64,000 nucleotides of DNA from CAXBNB01 sp040222275. Lineage in GTDB: Bacteria; Bacteroidota; Bacteroidia; Cytophagales; Cyclobacteriaceae. Shown one piece after another: positions 1-8,347 of the stretch. Location of the stretch: assembly GCA_040222275.1 (NCBI GenBank), contig JAVKDJ010000030.1:29179-93178 (forward strand), in the 5' to 3' direction. Each line of letters starts with the position of its first letter. Positions within the stretch are counted from its first letter, which is position 1. The notes below the pieces were generated by a model. That model was given only the letters and a program-made list of their open reading frames with translations, was not told the DNA's origin and did not search any database. Position numbers and translations under genes: made by a program.

Positions 1-6
1 TTATTT

Positions 7-621
7 CTACCCTTTTCTCAATACCAATGTGGTCATACACCTTGCATTATCGACGTTGGTGGTTTTCACAGGTTCTTCCAATGTCAATTGATAGTCTGTA
101 GTCAGTTTGCTTATAGCGTCTCTGGTAATAAGATAACGGCAACTACCATCCGGTAGTACAAATTTTCCTTCAGTACCTTTTGGTTTTGCCCCAGTAAGCC
201 CAATGTCTGATGCCATCCGGATAAATAACTGGCCTCCGGATTTTAATACACGGATCATTTCCGCGAACATAGCCCTGAAATGCTGGTGGTCACGCGCAAA
301 ATGTAATACGGCACTGCTGATGACCAGATCGAATGACTTTGACGGAAAATCCATGGATTCCACCTTACCTGTAAAAAAATTCTCTTTGGGACATTGAGGA
401 TAGCTCGACCCAAGTATAAAATGGAGCAGACGGATGGCATCAGCGTTTTCATCTACCCCAAATACATCATACTTGTTGTTTAGAAAAAAAATAATATTCC
501 TGCCTTCCCCACATCCGGCATCCAGCACTTTCGTCCCGTGAGGATACCGGCCCTTTAGTACCTGGTCCAAAAGGTAGATATCAATGTTGCCCAGCTCCTT
601 GTTTAATTCCTGAATGGTCAT
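7..621 (-). CDS. Class I SAM-dependent methyltransferase
   Basis: A 204-aa soluble protein with the Rossmann methyltransferase signature. The glycine-rich SAM loop DAGCGEG lies at about residues 34-40, followed by an acidic strand end (VFGVDEN, about 53-59) and the motif IV/post-I region SFDLVISSAVLHF near residue 100, typical of Methyltransf_11/25 enzymes. The substrate cannot be told from the sequence. The start codon overlaps the stop of the upstream patatin gene by 4 bases (618-621), so the two are probably co-translated. The stop lies 7 bases from the window edge, so anything further downstream in the operon is not visible. Family assignment is firm, function is open. Confidence 0.85.
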   Translation of the reverse strand: MTIQELNKELGNIDIYLLDQVLKGRYPHGTKVLDAGCGEGRNIIFFLNNKYDVFGVDENADAIRLLHFILGSSYPQCPKENFFTGKVESMDFPSKSFDLVISSAVLHFARDHQHFRAMFAEMIRVLKSGGQLFIRMASDIGLTGAKPKGTEGKFVLPDGSCRYLITRDAISKLTTDYQLTLEEPVKTTNVDNARCMTTLVLRKG

Positions 622-1511
622 TTGTCCTTTGATTGCGCAGCAAAATATTTATCCTTTTCGTTTTCAAAAGCCCTCTTGCCAGTTTCGATCAGGTCGGCGG
701 CTCTGTAAAATTCAAATGTGGAGCAGGCATCTTTGGAGATGTTGACCAAAATTTCCGGGCGGTATTTGTTAATGGTTTGCTCTATGATTCGATCCTGCAT
801 CAGGTCTATCGATCGGTTCATAAGATCGAAGTACCCAAGTTTTTTCTCTACTTTGGCCGTTCCGGGAAGGTATTTGCTCCATTTATCAAAAAAGTTGTCA
901 ATGGATTTCATATAGGAGTTTTTTTCCTGCTGGGTGGGTTTCAAAGGGCTATAGCCTTCTTTTGCCCCCAAATTCACTACCACCAGGATATCGTCATCGA
1001 TGCGGGTGATTTTATCAACAGGAAGTGGGTTGATCACCCCACCATCTATGAGTTCCATATCATCACGGTACAATGGGGTGAGCACTGTGGGGATGGACAC
1101 TGAAGCCCTAAGGGCGTCATACATACTGCCACTGTCAATGGCTATTTCTTTTTGGTGCCTCACATCGGTAGCAATGGCCACAAATGGAATGGGCAGGTCC
1201 TCGATTTTTTTATCACTAATTATTTTTTTCAGTTCATTGAACACCTTTTCCCCTTTTATAAACCCCTGCGTACTAAACGTGAAATCAAACAGCTTGAACA
1301 AGTCAAACTTGTCCAGGTCAAGTATCCATTTTTTGTAAGTATCCAAATCACCAGAGGCATAAAATGCCCCAACCAGGGCACCAATAGATGAGCCCGAAAT
1401 CGAGGTAATATTAAAACCGCTCGCTACCAACCCTTCGATCACCCCTATATGTGCCATGCCCCTGGCCCCACCGCTAGATAGTACCAGGGCTACATTTTTC
1501 TTCTTTTCCAT
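618..1511 (-). CDS. Patatin-like phospholipase, cytoplasmic RssA/YchK type
   Basis: A 297-aa patatin-domain serine hydrolase. With the start at 1511 the oxyanion-hole motif GGARG is at residues 14-18, the nucleophile elbow GSSIG at 40-44 (Ser42) and the DGG motif with the catalytic Asp at about 156, so the Ser-Asp dyad is complete. No signal peptide is seen and the length fits the short cytoplasmic subfamily rather than the outer-membrane patatins. An upstream in-frame ATG at 1571 would add 20 poorly conserved residues; the 1511 start puts the first beta strand (VALVLSSGG) where the family expects it. It is divergent from an acyltransferase gene, which suggests lipid turnover; the substrate is unknown. 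Confidence 0.88.
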   Translation of the reverse strand: MEKKKNVALVLSSGGARGMAHIGVIEGLVASGFNITSISGSSIGALVGAFYASGDLDTYKKWILDLDKFDLFKLFDFTFSTQGFIKGEKVFNELKKIISDKKIEDLPIPFVAIATDVRHQKEIAIDSGSMYDALRASVSIPTVLTPLYRDDMELIDGGVINPLPVDKITRIDDDILVVVNLGAKEGYSPLKPTQQEKNSYMKSIDNFFDKWSKYLPGTAKVEKKLGYFDLMNRSIDLMQDRIIEQTINKYRPEILVNISKDACSTFEFYRAADLIETGKRAFENEKDKYFAAQSKDK

Positions 1512-1603
1512 CAGATGTTGATTTCTTCCATTTTCACAAGACACGAAAATATACAAATTATAACAGTTCATAATTTCTTTGAGAGGAACTATGGTGCCCA
1601 GTT

Positions 1604-1634
1604 TTGCCTATTGTCCCAAAGCCTTTTATTTTCG
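1604..1634 (+). promoter_or_regulatory. Bacteroidota-type promoter for the acyltransferase
   Basis: TTG at 1604-1606, a 20-base spacer, then TATTTTCG at 1627-1634, one mismatch from TAnnTTTG. The -7 element ends only 6 bases before the ATG at 1641, so the transcript may be leaderless or nearly so. Confidence 0.5.
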
Positions 1635-1640
1635 CACTAC

Positions 1641-2897
1641 ATGATTGCAATTAGATATTTATGGTATTATTTCTTTTGGTTGATCGTTCGGCTGGGACTT
1701 TCTTTTTATTTTAAAAAAATCAAGATCAGTGGCCTGGGGAATATCCCAAAAGGCCGACCGGTCATTTTTGCGGCCAATCACGAAAATGCCTTCATGGATG
1801 CCCTTTTGGTTACCACCAGGGTTGGAAGGTTCACACATTACCTGGTGCGTGCCGATGTATTTAAAAACCCTTTAGCGAGTGCAATTTTGAAGTCTTTCAA
1901 CATGCTTCCCGTATTTCGTATCAGGGATGGCTTTGGGAGTTTAAAAGCCAATGCCAAAAGCTTTGCACAATGTATTGATGCACTCGCCAGAGGCAGATCG
2001 CTTCTCATGTTTCCGGAGGGAAAACATGATATTAGGAGGGTGAAAAGAAAATTGACCAAAGGAATTTCACGAATTGCCCTTGGGGCCATCAATTCTGAAC
2101 ATGGCATGAAGGAGCTCTATGTGGTGCCGGTGGGGTTGTGTTATTCAGACCACAAGGCTTTCAGATCGTCTGTGCATGTTGTTTTTGGCGATCCGATCGA
2201 GGTTCATGGGCAGCAAGATGCTGAATCACAAAAAACACTGCGCAATCAAATCAACGATGGATTGATCCATTGTACTATTGCCCTGGAAGAAAAATCCTAC
2301 AAAGAGCTGGATACATTGATATTCAAAAGTGAAAGCGGATATGATCTGTCAGCGCCGACTCAAATAAACACCCACGCTGAAAAATTGGCAAAGTGCCTAA
2401 AACAAACCGAGGGTGACGGTCTCAACCTGGCCGTTGATGAGTTTAACGAATCCATGGAAAGCCTCGGGGCTAAAGCCTGGAATCCTGTGAAGTCAATGAA
2501 TAGAGCCAAAAGTTTGGTCGTCCTTATAACCCTGCTTCCGTTTTACCTCTATGGAATTGCTCACAATTTTATTCCTATTGTGATCTCAGAAAGTATAATT
2601 GCCCTTAAAGTAAAGGATAAAATCTTTACTTCATCTATCAAATTTGCCCTTGGGCTGTTTTTATTCCCTTTCTGTTGGTTATTGGAATGGCAGTTTTTCT
2701 TTCCACTTCAGGAAAACCCGTTTTACTCCGTTGTATATGTGATGACTTTGCCGGCCTCTTTGTTGTTGGTTTCACATTATCACATGGAGCTGGGTAAATT
2801 TTGGGCCAGGCGAAAATTAGACAAGGATTCTGAACTAAGGAGTAACCTGGAAAAAAGCCTGTCCTACCTTCAGCGGTTTAAGGACAAATGTCATTGA
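1641..2897 (+). CDS. Membrane 1-acyl-glycerol-3-phosphate acyltransferase-like protein
   Basis: A 418-aa PlsC-superfamily protein. Block I reads NHENAFMD (residues 46-53), the Bacteroidota-type variant with five residues between His47 and Asp53, and block III reads FPEG (124-127). A short hydrophobic segment at residues 5-20 and two or three more membrane segments in the C-terminal third (about 290-375) make it larger than PlsC itself. It probably acylates a lysophospholipid or related glycerol-phosphate lipid at the inner membrane. The ATG at 1641 was chosen because it follows a promoter-like element and opens the first hydrophobic helix; the longer reading frame from 1515 runs through the promoter. 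Its end overlaps the convergent prmC by 7 bases. Confidence 0.82.
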   Translation: MIAIRYLWYYFFWLIVRLGLSFYFKKIKISGLGNIPKGRPVIFAANHENAFMDALLVTTRVGRFTHYLVRADVFKNPLASAILKSFNMLPVFRIRDGFGSLKANAKSFAQCIDALARGRSLLMFPEGKHDIRRVKRKLTKGISRIALGAINSEHGMKELYVVPVGLCYSDHKAFRSSVHVVFGDPIEVHGQQDAESQKTLRNQINDGLIHCTIALEEKSYKELDTLIFKSESGYDLSAPTQINTHAEKLAKCLKQTEGDGLNLAVDEFNESMESLGAKAWNPVKSMNRAKSLVVLITLLPFYLYGIAHNFIPIVISESIIALKVKDKIFTSSIKFALGLFLFPFCWLLEWQFFFPLQENPFYSVVYVMTLPASLLLVSHYHMELGKFWARRKLDKDSELRSNLEKSLSYLQRFKDKCH

Positions 2898-3748
2898 AAG
2901 TGCATTCCACTTACGAACCGGTCTTTGCCGTGGAGGTCCTGATGGATAGTAACTTTATCGTAGGCAAAATCAGCTAGCAAGCCAGAAATTTCGCTTCCAA
3001 ACTTTTCATTGATTTCGAAATACAATCTACCGCCCTTTTTGAGCGATGCACGGGATTTGTCGGCAATGACATGATAAAACAACAAAGGGTCTTCATCATC
3101 TACAAACAGTGCCAAATGTGGGTCAAAATCCAACACATTCCAGTGCATGGTCGCTTTTTCACTTTCCAGGACATAAGGAGGATTGCTCACAATGATGTCA
3201 AATCCTTTTTCAGGCAATTCCTGGGTAAGTACATCCAGTTTGGAAAATACCACTCTAGCCTGGTGCAAATGATTGTTCCCCTTTGCGATTTCCAGTGCCT
3301 GTTCACTCACATCCAGTGCATGGACTTCCGAGCCAGCTATCTCCTTGGCCAGACTACAGGCTATACACCCAGATCCGGTACCAATGTCGAGTATTTTGGG
3401 CTCATTTTGCTTGTTTTCATTCACGATCAACCGGATCAGCTCTTCGGTTTCCTGTCTGGGTACCAATACATCAGCACTGACCTTAAACTGCCTGCCATAA
3501 AAATCGGCCTCTCCCAGAATATGCTGAATGGGTTCATTCGCCAGTAGTCGGTCTATAGCCTGTTTTAGGAAATTTACATTTTCAGGGGCAAACTCCATTT
3601 CGGCATTTACCAGTAAATCGGTTCTCGACGTTCCGAATATTTTTTCCAGAAGCATGAGAGCCAAAGCATCACCTTCATTTTTAGGATAAACCCCGGAAAG
3701 AGTGCCACTTATTTTGACTTGGAGGTCTTTTGAAAAAACGGTACGCAT
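2891..3748 (-). CDS. prmC: Peptide chain release factor N5-glutamine methyltransferase
   Basis: A 285-aa protein with the full PrmC (HemK) layout: a helical N-terminal domain (about 1-90) that holds the release factor, then a SAM-binding domain with DIGTGSGC at 121-128 and the substrate motif NPPY at 189-192. It methylates the Gln of the GGQ loop in RF1 and RF2. The start at 3748 (MRTVFSKD) was preferred over an in-frame ATG 65 codons upstream because that extension crosses the divergent ribD promoter and reads into ribD. A TATTTTTG element sits 4 bases before this ATG. It converges with the acyltransferase gene. Confidence 0.93.
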   Translation of the reverse strand: MRTVFSKDLQVKISGTLSGVYPKNEGDALALMLLEKIFGTSRTDLLVNAEMEFAPENVNFLKQAIDRLLANEPIQHILGEADFYGRQFKVSADVLVPRQETEELIRLIVNENKQNEPKILDIGTGSGCIACSLAKEIAGSEVHALDVSEQALEIAKGNNHLHQARVVFSKLDVLTQELPEKGFDIIVSNPPYVLESEKATMHWNVLDFDPHLALFVDDEDPLLFYHVIADKSRASLKKGGRLYFEINEKFGSEISGLLADFAYDKVTIHQDLHGKDRFVSGMHFQ

Positions 3749-3752
3749 CGGG

Positions 3753-3760
3753 CAAAAATA
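3753..3760 (-). promoter_or_regulatory. -7 element of the prmC promoter
   Basis: Read on the minus strand, TATTTTTG matches TAnnTTTG exactly and ends 4 bases before the prmC ATG at 3748. No clear TTG was found at the usual distance. It faces away from the ribD element 12 bases further on. Confidence 0.5.
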
Positions 3761-3772
3761 GGCAAAGAAGCA

Positions 3773-3780
3773 TAACTTTG
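3773..3780 (+). promoter_or_regulatory. -7 element of the ribD promoter
   Basis: TAACTTTG matches TAnnTTTG exactly and ends 7 bases before the ribD ATG at 3788. No good TTG was seen 17-23 bases upstream. Together with the prmC element it makes a very compact divergent promoter. Confidence 0.5.
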
Positions 3781-3787
3781 ACCACCT

Positions 3788-4819
3788 ATGAGTGAATCGG
3801 ATATCATCTATATGAACAGGGCCTTTGAGCTTGCCGCTCAAGGATTGGGGCAAGTAAGCCCCAATCCTATGGTGGGGTGTGCGATAGTACATGATGGTAA
3901 AATAATTGGCGAGGGCTGGCATGAAAAATACGGCGGGCCACATGCTGAGGTAAATGCGGTAAACTCGGTGGCTGAGAAATCCTTACTCAAGGATGCAACT
4001 GTTTATGTTACCTTAGAACCCTGTGCACATTTTGGAAAAACACCGCCCTGTGCGGATTTGTTGGTAGGCCATCAGGTTAAGCGGGTGGTCATAGCAAATA
4101 AGGACCCCTTTCCACTGGTGAATGGCGGAGGCATTAAAAAACTCCAACATGCCGGCATTACCGTGGAAATTGGCGTATTGGCAGAAAAGGGGAGGGAAAT
4201 AAACAAACGCTTCTTTTCAGCAGTCGAAAAAGAAAGGCCTTATATAATCTTAAAATGGGCACAAACTGCCGATGGTTTTATAGCACGTGAAAATTTTGAT
4301 TCGAAATGGATCAGCAATGAGCACTCGCGCAGGTTGGTGCACAAGTGGCGGGCAGAGGAAGATGCTATTTTGGTGGGTACCAATACCGCCAGGTACGACA
4401 ACCCATCCCTGAATGTACGCGACTGGCAGGGCAAACATCCCCTCCGTTTGGTGCTGGATAAAAAGTTGGGTTTGGATAGCAAACTGAATTTATTTGACAG
4501 GTCGATTCCCACGGTTTGCTACAACTTGCAAAAAGATGAAGTGTCAGAAAATCTTGTTTTTAAAAAGGTAAGTGAAAAAAATATGATCCCCGATATTCTG
4601 TCCGACCTCCATAACAGGAAGATTCAGTCTTTGATTGTTGAGGGGGGAAGCACCCTTTTAAATACTTTTCTGAGCATGGACCTTTGGGATGAGGCTAGGG
4701 TTTTCACTTCTAATAACACCTTTGGTAGTGGAATAGCTGCCCCAAGGGTTTCTGGGAAATTACGGAGAAGTGAGCAAATAAAGGGAGATCAGTTGAATAT
4801 AATACTTAACGAAAAGTAG
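3788..4819 (+). CDS. ribD: Bifunctional riboflavin biosynthesis protein RibD (deaminase/reductase)
   Basis: A 343-aa two-domain enzyme of riboflavin synthesis. The N-terminal zinc deaminase domain shows HAE at 52-54 and PCAHFGKTPPC at 78-88, the His/Cys/Cys zinc ligands and catalytic Glu. The C-terminal reductase domain begins near residue 145 (PYIILKWAQTADGFIA) and contains the NADPH-site VGTNTARYDNPSLNVR stretch and IVEGGSTLLN. It carries out the two steps from the pyrimidine dione released by GTP cyclohydrolase II to the ribitylaminouracil phosphate. Other rib genes are not in the window. Its end converges with the hydrolase gene with 4 bases between the stops. Confidence 0.95.
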   Translation: MSESDIIYMNRAFELAAQGLGQVSPNPMVGCAIVHDGKIIGEGWHEKYGGPHAEVNAVNSVAEKSLLKDATVYVTLEPCAHFGKTPPCADLLVGHQVKRVVIANKDPFPLVNGGGIKKLQHAGITVEIGVLAEKGREINKRFFSAVEKERPYIILKWAQTADGFIARENFDSKWISNEHSRRLVHKWRAEEDAILVGTNTARYDNPSLNVRDWQGKHPLRLVLDKKLGLDSKLNLFDRSIPTVCYNLQKDEVSENLVFKKVSEKNMIPDILSDLHNRKIQSLIVEGGSTLLNTFLSMDLWDEARVFTSNNTFGSGIAAPRVSGKLRRSEQIKGDQLNIILNEK

Positions 4820-4823
4820 ATGG

Positions 4824-5819
4824 TTACCTGCCAATATCATTTTCAATAAGGCTCAATGCTATATCGTCCAGCCTCTCGTGCCCTCCATCAAAAAGGGTGA
4901 TTTGTAGTTTGTTTTTATAGTTTTTCTGATAATAAATATCCCTGTTTCCGAGTGATCCTTCTACTTCTGAAGCACCCCTATAAGTCAACAGGTCTATGAT
5001 GTCTTCGTTGGAAATCAGCGAATTAGTCTCTGCACCAGCAATATCTGTGACAATTTTATTGTAAAAATTTATAGAATGTGTGATCGGGACTGAGCCCGTG
5101 TATCCATCATGCACTCCTGCATAGATGTATAGCTTGCTACTCATTCGTTGGGTAACCGGAGTTTCCATCAAAACAGGGGAGCGTTTTTTAGCTTCCTCCA
5201 CATCTATGTGGTAATCAGTGTCATCAAACCCCAACCCGGTAGTTGCCAGGGCAATGTCCCTGGAATACTTGTTCTTTCTGCCTTCAGATTCATAGTACCA
5301 ATCGATAAGGTTGGAAATCGGCACCCAGGCCGAAAAGGTTTTGATGCGGTGTTTTGTTGTCATGTAGGTGAGCAGAGTGGCATACCCGCCTCCACTCACG
5401 CCTGTGATATGAATTTCGTTGAGGTTAACATTGGCATGTTTAATGGCATAATCTATGGCATCCTCAATATCGCTCAGGGCCAGCGGACTACCACATGCCT
5501 CAAATGTATTGTTTGGACCTCTAAAATCGGGATGGATGTAGTTGTAATCACGGTCAATGCATTGCCAGGAAAGGGTATCCTTTTGGTCATAGCCACCACT
5601 CCAGGTGTGCAGGCTTACAATCAACGGTCTGGCAGTACCGCTTTTACTTTTGTAGAAGTAGGCGCGTTGTTCTTTCTGATCCACGGTAGAAGGGATACTC
5701 ACCTCCTTACATTCTGATGGCCAATCCTTGGATTTCACATCGTCCCATTTTGGGTTTTCCTGCGAGAAGAGGTTAAAGGAAATCAGTAAAACAAATGGGA
5801 AGCAATAATATCTTTTCAC
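4824..5819 (-). CDS. Secreted alpha/beta hydrolase, prolyl oligopeptidase-like
   Basis: A 331-aa protein starting with a signal peptide (KR, then a hydrophobic run, ending LFSQ at residue 20). The fold is alpha/beta hydrolase: strand LIVSLHTWSGG near 66-76, nucleophile elbow GVSGGG at 140-145 (Ser142), a likely acid in GVHDGYTG and a C-terminal DGGHE that supplies the histidine. This resembles S9-type esterases and peptidases without a beta-propeller. The true substrate (ester, peptide or acylated sugar) is not evident. It probably acts in the periplasm. No operon partner is obvious; it converges on ribD and is followed downstream by nothing on the same strand within 870 bases. Confidence 0.75.
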   Translation of the reverse strand: MKRYYCFPFVLLISFNLFSQENPKWDDVKSKDWPSECKEVSIPSTVDQKEQRAYFYKSKSGTARPLIVSLHTWSGGYDQKDTLSWQCIDRDYNYIHPDFRGPNNTFEACGSPLALSDIEDAIDYAIKHANVNLNEIHITGVSGGGYATLLTYMTTKHRIKTFSAWVPISNLIDWYYESEGRKNKYSRDIALATTGLGFDDTDYHIDVEEAKKRSPVLMETPVTQRMSSKLYIYAGVHDGYTGSVPITHSINFYNKIVTDIAGAETNSLISNEDIIDLLTYRGASEVEGSLGNRDIYYQKNYKNKLQITLFDGGHERLDDIALSLIENDIGR

Positions 5820-5879
5820 GTTTTGTCCAGCGGTGTTTGGACTGGCAATATAAAGTATTGGGCACTTTTCATCAAGCCA

Positions 5880-5903
5880 TAAAAAAACCCGCCATAAGCG
5901 GGT
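5880..5903 (-). terminator. Rho-independent terminator of nrdBA
   Basis: Stem ACCCGC (5887-5892) and GCGGGT (5898-5903) with a 5-base loop. On the minus strand it is followed by a run of seven T, and it lies 28 bases past the nrdA stop. Confidence 0.8.
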
Positions 5904-5931
5904 CTTTACAATTATATCAAGGTATTAATTT

Positions 5932-8313
5932 TTAGCTTCCACAAGCTTCGCAACCTTCCGGGTTATCAAGCGAACAGGTCATATCAGAGGCTTTTTGCAT
6001 TGCTTCTTCCTGGAGTTCCACGGCGGTTTTTGGTTTTTCCCGTCCTTCTTTTTCCAGTGTAAATTTGATGGCATCAGCAGCAGCCTTGGTCCTGAGGTAG
6101 TACATGCCTGTTTTCAGTCCTTTTTCCCAGGCATAGAAATGCATAGAAGTCATTTTACCAAAGTTTGGCTCTTGCAAGTGTATGTTCAAGCTTTGGCTTT
6201 GGCAAATAAATGCACCACGGTCAGCAGACATATCAATAATGGCTTTCTGGGAAATTTCCCATACGGTTTTGTAGAGGGCTTTGATGTTGTCAGGTATCTC
6301 AGGGATGTTCTGTACAGACCCATTGGCCTGCATGATCCTGTTTTTCATGCTGTCGTCCCACAGGTTCAGCTCTATCAGGTCTTTCATCAGGTGCTTGTTT
6401 ACCACGATGAATTCACCAGACAGTACCCTTCTTGTATAGATGTTGGAGGTATAAGGCTCAAAACATTCGTTGTTGCCAAGAATCTGGGAAGTGGAGGCGG
6501 TAGGCATAGGTGCCAACAGCAGGGAATTCCTTACCCCGTGTTTCTTCACTTCTTGCTTCAGCGACATCCAGTCCCAGCGGTCAGAAGGGGTCACGTTCCA
6601 CATGTCATATTGGAATATGCCCTTGGATACTGGCGATCCTTTAAAACTCTCGTAAGGCCCTTCTACTTTGGCAATATCCTTAGATGCGGTCATTGAGGCA
6701 AAGTACAGGGTTTCAAATATCTCCTTGTTCAGCACCCTGGCTTCCGGGGAGTCGAAAGGCATTTTCATCATGATGAAAGTATCTGCCAACCCTTGTATCC
6801 CGATACCAATCGGCCTGTGTTTCATATTGGAGTTGCGCGCTTCCGGCACAGGGTAATAATTCACATCGATCACCTTGTTGAGGTTTTTGGTCATCACATA
6901 GGCAATGTCGTATAACTTCTGGTGGTCGAAAGTGCGTGTTTCCTCATCTACAAACTTCGGCAGGGCTACAGAGGCCAGGTTGCACACGGCTACCTCATCC
7001 GGAGAGGTATATTCCATAATCTCGGTACACAAGTTGCTCGACTTGATAGTACCCAGGTTTTTCTGGTTTGATTTTTTATTGGCAGCATCTTTATAGAGCA
7101 TGTAAGGCGTACCTGTCTCTATTTGAGATTCCAATACTTCAAACCAAAGGTCTTGTGCCTTTACAGTCCTTCTGCCACGACCTTCAGCTTCGTATTTTTC
7201 ATATAGTTTTTCAAATTCTTCGCCATAGGCTTCTGACAGGCCAGGGCATTCGTGAGGGCACATGAGTGTCCAATCACCATTTTCCTTTACCCTTTTCATA
7301 AACAGGTCTGGGGTCCACAGGGCATAAAACAAATCCCTCGCCCTGAGTTCTTCCTTGCCATGGTTTTTCTTCAAATCAAGGAAATCGAAGATGTCAGCAT
7401 GCCATGGCTCAAGGTAAATGGCAAACGAACCTTTTCTCTTTCCACCACCCTGGTCAACATACCTGGCTGTCATATCGAAGTTCCTTAGCATCGGCACGAT
7501 TCCATTGCTCACACCATTGGTGCCTTTTATATACGATCCTGTTGCACGTACATTGTGTATGCTCAACCCTATACCGCCGGCAGACTGGGATATCTTGGCG
7601 GTTTGTTTCAATGTGTCATAAATGCCATCTATGCTGTCGTCCTTCATCGTAAGGAGGAAACACGAGGAAAGCTGCGGCTTAGGGGTGCCGGCATTAAAAA
7701 GAGTAGGCGTGGCATGCGTAAACCACTTTTCTGACAATAAGTTATAAGTTTCGATGGCAGCATTGATATCCTCTTTGTGGATACCTATGGCTACCCTCAT
7801 CAACATGTGCTGTGGGCGTTCTACAATTTTACCATCCAGTTTCATCAGGTACGACCTTTCCAGTGTTTTGAACCCGAAGTAATCGTAGCTAAAATCCCTG
7901 TCGTAAATGATGGTACTGTCGAGTAGCGCTGCATTGTTTTTTACAATACCATACACTTCCTTCGAGATCAAAGCTGCATTTTCGCCAGTTTTAGGGTCTA
8001 TATAGGTATAGAGCCTTTTCATTGTGTTCGAAAAAGACTTGCTCGTTACTTTGTGCAGGTTTGAGATGGCGATCCTAGCTGCAAGCTTGGCAAAGTCAGG
8101 ATGGGCTGTTGTCAACGAAGCAGCTGTTTCGGCAGCAAGGTTGTCCAGTTCGATGGTAGTTACCCCATCGTAAATCCCGGTAATTACTTTTTTGGCAATG
8201 TCTATTGGCTCTATGTAACGCCCATTAAGGCCATAACACATTTTTTCAATTCGAGCCGTAATTTTGTCGAATTTGACGGATTCCCTTCTTCCGTCTCTTT
8301 TTAATACTAACAT
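5932..8313 (-). CDS. nrdA: Ribonucleoside-diphosphate reductase class Ia, large subunit
   Basis: A 793-aa catalytic R1 subunit. Residues 1-90 form the ATP-cone allosteric domain (VLKRDGRRESV start). The active site is intact: Cys218 in SSCFLL, the radical site NLCTE at 427-431 (Asn427, Cys429, Glu431) and Cys444 in AVCNLAS. The C-terminus ends CEACGS, the shuttle cysteine pair that is reduced by thioredoxin or glutaredoxin. It reduces NDPs to dNDPs with NrdB. It follows nrdB by 34 bases on the same strand, the reverse of the order in Escherichia coli, and is closed by a terminator. The ATP cone implies inhibition by dATP. Confidence 0.97.
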   Translation of the reverse strand: MLVLKRDGRRESVKFDKITARIEKMCYGLNGRYIEPIDIAKKVITGIYDGVTTIELDNLAAETAASLTTAHPDFAKLAARIAISNLHKVTSKSFSNTMKRLYTYIDPKTGENAALISKEVYGIVKNNAALLDSTIIYDRDFSYDYFGFKTLERSYLMKLDGKIVERPQHMLMRVAIGIHKEDINAAIETYNLLSEKWFTHATPTLFNAGTPKPQLSSCFLLTMKDDSIDGIYDTLKQTAKISQSAGGIGLSIHNVRATGSYIKGTNGVSNGIVPMLRNFDMTARYVDQGGGKRKGSFAIYLEPWHADIFDFLDLKKNHGKEELRARDLFYALWTPDLFMKRVKENGDWTLMCPHECPGLSEAYGEEFEKLYEKYEAEGRGRRTVKAQDLWFEVLESQIETGTPYMLYKDAANKKSNQKNLGTIKSSNLCTEIMEYTSPDEVAVCNLASVALPKFVDEETRTFDHQKLYDIAYVMTKNLNKVIDVNYYPVPEARNSNMKHRPIGIGIQGLADTFIMMKMPFDSPEARVLNKEIFETLYFASMTASKDIAKVEGPYESFKGSPVSKGIFQYDMWNVTPSDRWDWMSLKQEVKKHGVRNSLLLAPMPTASTSQILGNNECFEPYTSNIYTRRVLSGEFIVVNKHLMKDLIELNLWDDSMKNRIMQANGSVQNIPEIPDNIKALYKTVWEISQKAIIDMSADRGAFICQSQSLNIHLQEPNFGKMTSMHFYAWEKGLKTGMYYLRTKAAADAIKFTLEKEGREKPKTAVELQEEAMQKASDMTCSLDNPEGCEACGS

Positions 8314-8347
8314 AGGTGCACAGGTTATTTATATTGTCATTCTGGTG

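Noticed and set aside
1515..1640. Longer N-terminus for the acyltransferase
   Set aside because: The extension covers the promoter-like element at 1604-1634 and runs opposite the patatin start region; the membrane helix starts right after the ATG at 1641.
5995..6696. 233-codon plus-strand frame inside nrdA
   Set aside because: Antisense shadow of nrdA, whose active-site motifs are complete.
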